DNA of 64,000 nt, taken from assembly GCA_964036045.1 (NCBI GenBank), contig OZ038378.1:169632106-169696105 (forward strand). The letters are read 5' to 3'. Within the stretch, counting starts at the first letter, position 1. The number at the start of each line of letters is the position of its first letter. The stretch comes from Eutreptiella sp. 'Long Island Sound 2002' (Eukaryota; Euglenozoa; Euglenophyceae; Eutreptiales; Eutreptiaceae). The notes under the pieces are model-generated. The model worked only from the letters and a program-made list of their open reading frames with translations, ran no database searches and was not told where the DNA came from. Below are positions 24,694 through 36,600 of this stretch, piece by piece. The position numbers and the translations under genes are program-made.

Positions 24694-27600
24694 GTGTAAG
24701 GGCCAGGGCCAAAATGGAGGTGCATCGCTCGCGGAACCTGAGTCAGGTTCTGCTCCAGGGTTTCGATCTGCAGGTGCCGATCCGACAGCAATCCGTTCTG
24801 GGAGCTCAGCTTCTCAGCGTACTCCTGCAACCGGTCCTCGTTTTCCAGCAGTTGCCTTCGCTGCTGCGCTCCATCGCTCTCCAATTTTTGTACACTCTCC
24901 GTCAGAGTCTTGTTGCTCTCCTGCAGCTCCAAAAGGCGCTGCACGTCCTGCTCTGAGCTTCGCTTCAGTTCAGTCAGCTCGGAAACCGTGCGCTCCAACT
25001 CGGTTTGTTTTGCTGTGACCTGAATGGTGTGTGCAGTGGGTTCAAAGCAGGTTGGGGAGGGGGGGCGCCTAACGTGCGCTTGCACCCATGCAAGCCCAGG
25101 TCAAGACCCTGGTCTTAGCAATATCCTGTCCCCATAGGAGGGGATGGGGTTGCCATTCAAGGCTGTACAGCGCAACCGCCGTCCACTGACATGTCTTATG
25201 TATGACCTGCTTGTTGGTCAGGGCATGTGGGGAGCAGCATGGGGGATGGCGGGGCTCACCGCTGACAGGGGAACCCAGAGGGTTGGGGGTCACCGAGTTT
25301 GACGCATCAGTGGGGCACTGTGTTTCCAGGCATTTTTCCCCAACGTGTTGCTCAACGAGTTGCGTGCTCGCTGTGCCACAGGCCAGGCGATTCCTGATGG
25401 GTGTGTGCCTGGGCTGAGGGCCTGTGGACACGAGAGCACAGGTGCAGGGCCAGGGATTGGAAGAGGGGGAAGGGGGGGCTGTCTGATTCCTCGGCTGATC
25501 AACGGGAGGTATCTCATTTGGTTCCCTCAGCACTGTGCACCTGCTGACCTGAATTCCACATACCCAGTCAGACTGCCTTTTCAACTAAACCTGCTTTCAT
25601 TGCGCCGCTGCCGATACAACCGCCATCAATCAGGATGGGACCCAGTGATGCCTCAAAACACTTGAAAGCTTCACTGCCCTTAGAAAGGAAAACGAAAGCA
25701 AAATTTGACCTGGTTCCCGCATGCACAGCCTTGTGCCCCTTTCAGAAAATAGACCACGCCCCAAACTGCTCCCGCATGCGCAAGCCAAAGCCAACCATCC
25801 ATTCGGGAGGGAGGACACCTGCTTCTTCCACTGCTCCGTGAGGCGCAGGGCCTCCTCAATCTCGTTGTCCTTGGTGGCCACCTTCTCCTTCCACCGCCCC
25901 AATTCATACTCCACATTCTTCACCTGATCTCCTGCGCGGCTGCAGTCGTCCAGCTGCTGCGTCAAAGCCACCAGCCGCTCCTGCAGCCCCGTGCTCAGCG
26001 CCAGCAGCCGCATGCTCTCCGCCTTCTGCTCCCTGTGCTCTTGGTCCTTCAGCTGCTGGGCGCTGCGCGCAGCATCCGCCTCCGCCTGCTTCTGCTCAAG
26101 CGCCTGCAACCGCTGAGCGCTTACATTTTCAAGGTTCCGATAGCTTGCCTGCAGTTCCTGCATCATCGTCGCGCTCTGGGCGTTGGTGGAAGTCATCTCA
26201 TGCAGCTTGCGCTGCAGCTGCTCCAAGGTTTGTTCCTTGCTATGCACGAGCTCCTGTGCACGAGCACACAAGATGGGTCGGGGTGCAGGGGCAACACACC
26301 CCAAAGGACCACTACGCCCCCGCCCAGGGGTGGGGTGGGGGGATATCACACGAAACCAATCGCGTACTTAGAATCAACCTCCAATTCCCGGCCCCTTTTG
26401 TAGATTACGTTTTCTGTTGCGGGAATTTTTCTAATGTGGGTGGGTGGGTGGATCGGCGGCGGCCGGCCAGGGCCCATTCCCAGGGCTTTGCTTGAGCGGG
26501 AGGGAGAGGGGGGGGGGGGGCTGTGTGACATTCCGTCTGGGAAGGAGCCCCCCCCCCCCCCCCCGCCGAAATGAAACTTAAAGCAAAGCCCTTGGCCGCC
26601 CCCCCCCCCCCCCCCCCGCGCCGTAGGTGGATCCGATAAGCAATCCCCTGCCTTCTCCGTCACACATGGTCCGAGGCCCCTGGTTGCGTAGGACCCTCAG
26701 TAAGCATTGGCCTGGAAGGAGGTGCGACGGTACTCCCTCACAAGGGTGCACCCTTGTGTGTTGCAGCTCTCCGTTCCACAACCTCCCGCCTGGCGCTCAA
26801 GAACGTTTGAGAAGTGCATGTCGTGTCACAGCTCCACCAGACGACCGCATTCGTCTGACAGTACATCTGCACAAGTGAGGGGCTCAAGGGAGCCCATGTT
26901 GTCTCTGCACGCGTTTCGCCTTTCTGGCCCTGCCTCCGTCGCGCTTGTTCCGTTCATTTCGACGCCCAGTGAATCCGCCGCTCTGCGCTTGCAACCGCCC
27001 CCTGTCGTGCTCAACCGCAAACCTGACCCCGGGTCTCTCGGCTCTCGCTCTTTGCTGCCGCTCACGAAAGTAAAGCCGCTGGGCATGACGACAGATTGCA
27101 TACGGGACCGGCCCATCAAAAAGGTCCCATGTGAGGAAAGGGAAGAGTGTGGGGGGGGGGGGGGGGGTAGGGGAGGTAGGGGAGGGGGCAGAGAGGGAGG
27201 GAGGGAGGGAGCGAGCGAGCGAGCAGGGGAGAAAGACTGAGAGGACGGACAGAGAACAACAAACGACCCACTAAAAGTGGGGACAGACAACAACGTGTGC
27301 ACACCTGGCACTCCGCCCACAACTGGTCCACTATCTTTTTCTGTTTTGCCACCGTCACTTCCATGCGTTCCTCGTGCTGCTGCTTCTGGTCGTTCAGCGC
27401 TTGCGACAGTCGGCTAATTTCCCGTACCTGCCCCGCCGCCCGCATCTCCAGCGCCTCCAGGACCCCGTGCAGCCGGATCACTTCCGCCTGCGTCCCCTCC
27501 AGCTCCCGCTTGCGCACCTCCTCTTGCCTCTGCAGCTCTGACACTTGTCCACGCAGAGCCTCCAGCTCCGTGGCATGCTCCTGTTCACGCCGCCGGGCCT

Positions 27601-30600
27601 GCACCAAATCTGCCTCCTTCGCACGCAGCGCAGATTCCAACGGCTGCAACCGTCCTACGAAGCATGTGTCCGCGTAGGAACGTGGTGTGCACGGGTGAAT
27701 GCGTGGGTGGTGCAACCAGAAGACACGCGCTTCCATGTGCGCATCCCTGCCTTGGGGCGTGCGGGCCGGCGTGCAGGGGCAGGGGCGCGTGCGCAGAAAT
27801 ACCCGAATGCGTGTGCGTTGCCAGCACGTGGGCGTTGGCGTAGATGCACCTTTTTACTGCGGAGCAACCCCTCCCTGTCAAGGGCGGTCCCTGAGAGCCC
27901 CCACCCCCAAAAAAAAGATGACTGGTGGCGTCGGTCAAACCCAGTTCGACGGTTGGAGGGTAACCGACAGCGGTTCGACAGTCACTCCAGCGGTCCCTTG
28001 GGGCGGTCGTTAGTGCATAACAAAGAAAACATTGCGGACGTCGTCCACAATCCCCCTGCCCCGCGCATCAAAAAAGGACCCTACAACTGGGCCCAGTCTT
28101 TGTGCTTTGCCGGTAGATATGGAAGCTTGAGGGACGTTGGATGCATGGCTGTGCATGGCGTGCATTGGTCGGCCAGTGGGTGCCAGGCCATTCGCGACGC
28201 CGTGCGCAGGCGACCGTGTGCGCATGCGCGCGTCCATGGCTGTGCATAGGCAGGGGCAACCGGTCTCAAAGGACTTGGCCTCGAGCAAGCCCTGCAGCCG
28301 GGCCAGCTCGTGTACGCTCTCCTCGCGGCTCCGCAGCTGCTGGTCCAGTTGGTCCTGCAGAAGACGGAACTCCTTGAGGAGCTGCTCGTGCTGCGTGGTC
28401 AAGGCCGCCTTCTCGTCCGCCAGGGCGCTCCGCTCCAGTTTCAACACCCGCACCTCCTCAGAGGCGGTGAGTACCTTGTGCTGCAACTCAGCCATGCCCG
28501 TCACGGCGTCAGACCGCGTGTCGCTGAGCAGCTGCAACTCCAGCTGCTGGACTTGGGCCTGCAACCTGGTGACATGCATCGATGGAAAAGCCCGCGCCTC
28601 TGCGGACCCTGCCCACGCCCCTTTTCAAGCCATTGCTAAGGGCATTGGGCATGAACAGCGGCACGAGCAGGCGCAGGGGCAGCAGCATCGGAGGCACCGA
28701 TTTTGTCAAAGCCCATGCCAGCGGTGCTGCCAATGCATCTGCTCCCGCCCCCGCGATGCCCTGCCAATGGCAATGGCAATGCCAATGCCCCTGCCTATGC
28801 CCTGCCTAGACAGTGTTGCAGTACAGACCTGTCGATGGTGCGTCTTGCCGAACAAGAGAAGATACCAACACCCCAAAGACACAATACACGTAACACCTGA
28901 AGCAGAAGACTAGACTTCAGGAAGCCCCCCTCTCAACCAGTTCCTTGCACAGGAGGGCGGAGGGGGGAGGTGTCTCCCTCCTCATTTGGCACACCGCTAC
29001 TCTCAGGAACGCAGGGGCACGGGTGGAAAGGGCAGCGAAATGGGCGAGGGCAGAGGGAAGGGGGCACGAGCAGGGGCATCGGTAAGGGTGGCGGAAGGGT
29101 GAGTGGCAACGGGCGCAGCATCTGCAGAGCAATACCGTGAGATCTGAGCCCCACTTTCACTGAGCGCCCGCTGGCCCGTCTCCATCTCCTCCACCAGATG
29201 CATGGACAACCGCTTCTGCACCTGCGATGCCTTGTGAGTGGCCCGCAGCAATTGTTGCATCTGCTTTCGCCACTCTGCCTCGCAATCGCACACCACCTTG
29301 CACCGGCCTTGCTCCTCCTGCATCTGAAGGATGCTCAAATCGCGCCGCCGCAGCATTGTCTGCAGCGCCTCTGTCCGCCCTTGCACTTCACACAGGCTGC
29401 TCGTGGCCTTCTCCGACTGGCGCATGAATGCATCCACCTTCTCTTCTTGTACGCCTGCTTGAACCCGCACCTGTACAACACGCATGCCCCCATCGCTGAA
29501 CACGCCATATGACATTGAGGTTCCCGCTGCACACTGGACGCCAACACTTCGCGTTCCCCGTGGGCTGCCGCCTCCGCGCGAGGGCGTGGACTTTAGTGCA
29601 GCAGCCCGTGGAATCCCAATTTGCGTTGGGTGTTTTGAATTTGATCTATGCAAACTTGTGCGACAGCACCCAAATAGGGGGAAACTGCGTTTTTTTCCTG
29701 CAGAATTCAGTTTTGCAGAGCTGCTTTTGGTTGACTTCACTCGCCACGGTCTCTGTCGTTTCGTGTTCGGAGGGACATTTAAGATTCATCATGGCCTGAG
29801 CACCTGAAAGCCCCATGTCAAACCGAAGCCCGCCGTCCCTAGGGCACTTCCAGAGAGTGCACGGTGCACAGATCCCCCACAGGTCAAGGGACAGTGACTA
29901 ACCGGGACGGACTCAAAGAGTGGGCGGAGATCAGTGATGCTGACAGAGGATTTACACACAAGGATCGAGGGGGACGAAGGCTTCCAGCCCCAGGCTGCCC
30001 TTGAAAACAAGAGGCCGAAGGAAACAAGCCGCAATCGTGAGCAGGGGCGTAGACATCCCACTCTCACCCACAAGACCGCCATCCCCCCCTCCCCCGCGCC
30101 TTGTGCAACCCACACACACACACCCAAAAGTGACCTCCACCAATAAGCAGGTCATACAAATGGCACTTTGACGCCGGGTGTACCACATGGCACCTTAGCA
30201 GCCTTGATAAAACAGCCCCCTGGGGACCCCCAACCCCTCAAAGCCCCCCCCCCCCCGCTTCTGTGGAGCACCCCTTCCGTGGACGGCCACTTATCACCTT
30301 GTGCCAGCCCCCCCCTCCCATGTAAAATTTCGTTTCCTCATGCATTTACGGGGCTTAATCAATCCCTTGGTGTATCTGCTGGCTCCCGTCAATCGTGTCG
30401 CTTGTCCCGCTTCTGTCTCCCCCCATGCATGCGAAACAAGGGAAGCCTGCCACGGACCCCTGACCCGAACCCGAAGAAGACTGAATACTCAGCCGTTGGA
30501 ACACTTGGGGGATCGTACACGGGGATCCCCACCAACGAAATCCTGGGTACGGTACACACATACAGCGCATACACACACGTACATCACGCAAACAAAAACT

Positions 30601-33600
30601 GTGGCAGCCGCCTTCTGTTGACCCCATACAATACATACATACATAAATACTTCATACCACCGAAAGGTGGGTTACCAATGCCGCCTGTGCTTCTCAAACG
30701 ACCAGTGGCCCAAGGAAATCCCCACGACTCCACACCTCCACAAGCTCCGCCGTGAGCTTATTAATCTCCGACGTCTGCCGCTGTTCGGTCGCCTGGGCCT
30801 CCACCAATGCCAACTGCTGCTGGCGCAGGTCCACTTCCAGCCTCTGTACCTCGGCGATCAGCGACGTGGCACTGGCCGCGTGCTGCTCGCAGGACTCCTC
30901 TCTGGCGCTCAGCTGACGCTGCAGGGCCTGCAAAGCAGAATGGTGCTGCTCGGCCATCCGCCGCATCTCGTCCCTGGCCACTGCCTCGCCCTTCTTGGCC
31001 GCCGCCGTCTGCTCCGCCGCGCTCTCCTTCATTTTCTGCAGCAGCTCTGTCAGGCACGTGACCTGCTGGTTAAGAGCCTCCGCTTTGTCTTTCTCTGCAT
31101 CCAAAGAGCCCTGCAGCCGTGCCGCATCGGTCATGTATTGGTGCAGGGCCGACTGGCTTTGCTCATCTCCAGCCTTAAACCCTGAATGAGTAGCATAGTG
31201 CGACGTCCAAACAGGTGCCAGGGTTTGCGGGCCCTTCGTCCTGCACAATACTCCAAGGATGGATATGAACGAGGGGGGGGGCTTCCCCCATCCAAAGCCC
31301 CCTCTCCCCCTCCCCCTCCCCCTCGTGCACGATATTTCCATTGTGTGGACGAAGGGAGGGCTGTTGCCTTGCAAGCATATTCAGTCATACTTCCATGAAA
31401 AATGACAACGCATAGCGTCTCGTACCGTCGGAGAATTGAGGAGAATGGTGGGAACGGGGGGTGCCGTCTCAATATGACTCGCTTTTGGAGCCCAATACCA
31501 CTCAGGCAACCATCTGTGCCATGCGGTACAGACATTGTGTGGAACCTGTTTGGACACACCATTGCACTGTGTGCTCAGCTACTTTGAATATGCAAATTGT
31601 CACATGGTGCAGGAAATATCCAAAAGCAATTTGTACAATGCAGCGGCATCAGGAATGCAGGCTGCTTGTACCTTTTGCACAGGCAGTACTAGTGGGCACT
31701 AGCTGGATGCAACTGCGAGCCCCCCACACTTCCAGCTCCCCCTGTAACGTTCTCTCAAATGACTGCAGGAAACAAGCAAATTAGCCGCTGTGTGGCAAGA
31801 GGGTGCGGAGGACTGCTTTGTCTACCTGCCCAGTTTCGCCAACACTGTCCGTACAGCCGCTCCATCCAAGCCTCTCATCGCCTCCTTCGGAGCACAGCCA
31901 TGCCCCTCAGACTTCGTTGGTTCCAGCGACGTCAATTCCAGCCAAAGTAGGCTGGATGATAGATACCTCAGCGTATGGTGGTCACTTGGTGGTGGGGGGT
32001 CCGAACACAATGGCATGGTATCAAGCCTGAAGGCACAACCCGGTGAGTGTGAAGCAGTGTTCCTTTTCGAACAGGCAGACGACCAACGTACGTCAAGAGT
32101 ACTCAAGAGTACCAAAAAACAACGGGGGATGGGGGCTAGAAAAACATGCCAGGCAGACAGTATTCATCCAGACTGGAAAACGACTGCAATCAAGGAAAAC
32201 CAAGATGCTTCATGCACACAAAAATCTGCTCCACAGCCAAAGAAAAAATCCTTGAAATAAGGTAACAAAATCACAGGGCCAAGCATCTGCCGTTCCAAAA
32301 CACTGGCATAAACAATGGCGAGAACAAGGAAGTACGGGGTGGCAAAGCCGGCGATGCATGAGAAGATAAATGAAAAGGACAACAGATGGGTGGACAGAGA
32401 TGCAGGTAAAAGACAGTAAAAGAGGAAGAAGAGCAGAGGTTTGTGAGGTCACGTGGAAAGGCGAAAACATCAGGCAGGGGCCCTGATGTGTTCTGGATTC
32501 CCACAAGGGCATTGTGTGCAGAGTTGCTTTTTCAGGATCACGGCACGGGGGGATTGCTTTTGGGGGAGGTCGCACAAGGGAAACAGACCCTCGATTTGCC
32601 GCAGAAGCCCCTCAAGCTCGCCCAGCTGCGCCGTTTGCCGCTCCCGGAGCATGACCAACTCCACATCCTTCTCATGCACCGTGAGCTCCAGTGGTGTGAG
32701 ACAAGCGACCTGCTGTTCTGTGGCGGCCAGTGCACCTGACAAGCGGGCTGCTTCCAACCCACGGCCCTCCTCCAGCCGCAGCTGTTGCGTGAGTGCATCC
32801 AGGCGGGCCTCGAGACGCGTGATTAGGACCATGTAAGTTTGCTCGCGGCTCAGTAGCTGTCGATTGTCCTGCAGGGGAATGGGGTCGCAAGCAAGGCAAT
32901 GGGACTGCAAGCAGACAAAATGCATACTCAGCAGAAAGCAACGTTGCTCCAAAAATGAGCATTACTCACTCTTTACTCAGTTGAAAGACTGAGTATAAGG
33001 AGCCTATTAAAAGCAGGTAATTGTACTTTTTGTAAACTGAGATTGGAAGGGGGCGTAGTTAGCGTAGACGAGAAGATACTGACCATAGGGTTGGGATGGA
33101 GTTCAAATGAACGGATGCACCCATTATGCGTTGATCCAGAGCCAGGTTACATTCCACACATTCCACATTTTTTTTCTGTGTGGACTCCCCAACCGATGGT
33201 GGGGGTCCCAGGTTCTATGTCCGGGCACCCCCTGATTGGCCTCTGTGGGCCTCCAACAGTGAGAACTTTGAGGTGACCTTCAATGACCGCTGGGTGGCCT
33301 TGGACCAAGCTTGGGTCATCATTTGGTGACAATGGAAGCACATACAAAACGCTTTTCGGGGCCACTAGACACCACTAGGAGGGCCTAATTGGTGCTACAT
33401 GGCTCCCCGTGGGTTTATATATTCTTCTTTTGTCACCAGTTGATGACCCAACCCTAGAATCATTAGAGGGTACCCCAAAATTGTGGTTTTTCAGCCAACC
33501 CATACCGGCGTTAAAATGGCTGCTAAGCCCCCCCCCCCCCCCCCTGAAGCCCATTTTAGGCGGCAGTGGTGGTGTGTGTAGTGTGGGGGGAACTTTGGGG

Positions 33601-36600
33601 AGGGTGGGGGGGGGGGGGGGCTCAAACAAAAAATGAGCCCCCCTTTATTTAGGCTGAAAATCACCAGTACTTTCGTTTTTTCAATTTTGAGCTGAAAAAC
33701 TGTTTTTGGGTCCTAACACCACGGGGCTTGGTGATGGGTGGTGGGGGGGGCCTGGAGGGGGTGTGACCTAATTAAAAAACAGACAAATGCAAACCAGAGG
33801 TAATGCACTCCACAGTCAGGCATAAGTGCATCTTTATTCTCTATGCCAAACCTGGTTAAACCTCAAGACACACACTGTGTCTGAATCAGAAAACAGAACA
33901 TCATGTCTGACTACATTAGTCAGACAATCACAGTCAGTAGCTGTCAGTCAGACATCAGCAGGGGGGCCTGGGGGGGGGGGCTATATACCCATGGTAGGAG
34001 ACATGTTTTGTAGCTGCTTCTTCCATGACTCTTCAAACTATGGCTTGGTGGCAAGGGGAAATGAACTTGCCAACATGTGGCCATGCTGCATCAATTGAGC
34101 CGATCTAAAAATCCACTCACCAACTCCGAATCATCCCTTTTGTTGTAGCCCCGCACTTGGCAGGTGGGCCATTTGAAAGATGGCCTGCATCGGTTGGCTG
34201 AAAAATCAAGGTTTTGTGGCAACTTGTGGCGACCCATGGGGACCCTTGGGCCAGCCAGGCTTGGATCGTCATTTGGTGACAATGGAAACACATGTGAATC
34301 CATGGGGTGCCATGTAGCACCAATTATGCCCCCTTATTGGTGCCCAAGGAACTATTTAGCACCATGAGCAAAACTTGGTAGGATTATTGCGGCCACTACG
34401 CATCAGTCTAGACACAGGAGCCCATCCAGGAGTCGAGACCACGTGGCAACCGTCAAACTCTAATCCAAATTGCATGAGAAAATTCTTTTCATGACAATTT
34501 CAGAAAAAAATAACATTTTCTACCTCATTTTCACCATGCAGACATTTGCTGCAACATGGAGCCATGTCACATATTCTGTTGCATCATTCAAACATTCCCT
34601 TCGCAACTAAACCCATTTTTCAGGTGTGGTACATAATTTTTTCCCGCAATCAAGATACTTGAACGAGCATTACCGCAACAGTGTCATCAACTCAAGCCCC
34701 AATAATGCTCACAAACGGTTTCTGTTTCTGCATCTCATGGAGAATTGTTTGCCAAAACACCAGACATGACAAAATACTACCAAGACACTCTCGTGGTCCG
34801 CTGAATTTGAATGAAGGCCCGGCAAAATTTCTGATGGAAAATGAAATCCCCTGCAACAATTTGCCACATTTCTTCCTTGAGGCTGCGAATGGAGAACGGC
34901 ACATTAGCATCAATGCTCAACAATCAAAACAAAAATTCAAAAATTCTTGGAACCTCTTACGTGCGCATTGCATTCCGGCGTCCCCATAGGTCTTTCTTGC
35001 AATCCTATTGTTTTCCATGCCGCTTTGGAGGAAATGTGTCTGAATGATTCGTAGTGATCCATTCCAACAAAACAATGCAAATGTGCTCCTCCTCCGATGT
35101 TGCTTTTACACATGGTCGCCCCCCGTTTTTTTTTTGAACCACGGCGGTTTCCCGCCCCCCCCAAAAACAGGCCTTTAGGCCCCTATGCTGCAGCTTCAAC
35201 AGAAGGGGCGACTTCACATTGGAAAAAATTGAACTGTCCCACCAATGTGCGCTGTAAACAAACAGACAAGCACACCTGTTCGCTCTTCTGCAAACGGTTG
35301 CGACACTCATGGAATTGTTTCTGCAGGTTCTGCACCTCGGGAAGAAGCTCCTGGACCGGTGATGGATTGCCACTGTGGTCCACTTTCCAAAGCCCTTCTG
35401 CCTTAACGTCCTCCCCATACCGCACAGTTCTGATGTAGTGCGCCTCCGTGCGAGTCCCGCCTTCTTCGGAAAAGCTCACAGACCCGAGCTGCTGCAACTG
35501 CTGTTGAAGGTTTTCTGTGACGCCATCCTTTATGCTCATTTGCTTAGCCAGCGTCTGCACTTTGGTTTCGCTGGCCTCCACTTGCGCTTGTAGATGCAGC
35601 ATTTCTTGGCTCTGTTGTTGCAACTTTGTATGGCTGGTTTGCAACTCCGCGGAAAGTTCCACCACCTTCGCTTGGAGCTGAAGACACACCTGTGGCACAC
35701 GTTCGTTGGCGGCAGAACAGGTTGCCCCAAAGAGACGGTCATTCAGGCAATCCGATCTGAAGACTGCACCCCAGTGGGCGGCGTTACCTGCTGCTGTATG
35801 AATGACGGGTCCCAGACGGTCACGCAAGTGATAAAAGGAATGCCGAGGGAAACCACAGAAAACCGCTATGCGGCGCGCGAGCGGGCACAAAGAGCATTCA
35901 CTATGCCCAAGTTTAAAAGTTTTATGATGCATAAATATCCCCTCCCTTGCTCGCTGGCGGCAAGAGTGCTGGCGGGTATATCCCGACTTGCCCCGAAGCT
36001 CGGGCACTTGTAATTCTGCAGCGAGTGGCGTCCCAATCCAACAACATCCGAATGAAGAGTAGCAAACAGTTTCTTCGGGCATAGGGCCGTGCTCCGCCAA
36101 GCCAAACACAGCCTCCACTTAAGCGTGTCGCGGCATGCACGTGTGAAATACCTCTTCCTTCGCCATAAACTGCTGATACAAACTCTCAAACGCTTCATCT
36201 CTTGCACTGGCCGACGCATCAGTGCCAAACAATTCACAGACCCGCTGCAACTATGAAATGGAAGGGTCAATAGAAACCACTTACCACGGAAAGTGGGGTG
36301 CACGCAACAAGATGCACCATCCATGTGACACCCACGCAACGTCGGAGCGACCATGCATTGTTCTGTCATGGGCCCATCGCACATAATTTGGGAATCGTGG
36401 TGCCTGTCATAAAAGCGGCCAGAGATCTTTTGGGAAACCCCCTCACAGTGTCGCACACACCTCGGCTCGAATGTCAATCTTCTCGTCGCACAACCTTTGT
36501 AAGTGCAACAATTCAACGGCTTGCTTCCGAACGTGGTCTTCGACTTCAGCAATCTGTTGCTCGGCCGATAAAGCGCTTTGTGTCCCTTGTAATCCAGCGC

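Noticed and set aside
24591-24956. Cys/Val repeat frames over the GT microsatellite
   Set aside because: They are simple-sequence translation only; the real coding sequence here is the minus-strand exon 24738-25019.
35690-36118. Extension of exon 8 upstream through an open frame to 36118
   Set aside because: The sequence upstream of 35689 loses heptad character, and a good acceptor (GTGCCACAG) lies at the border. The exon at 36152-36250 joins it in phase 0.
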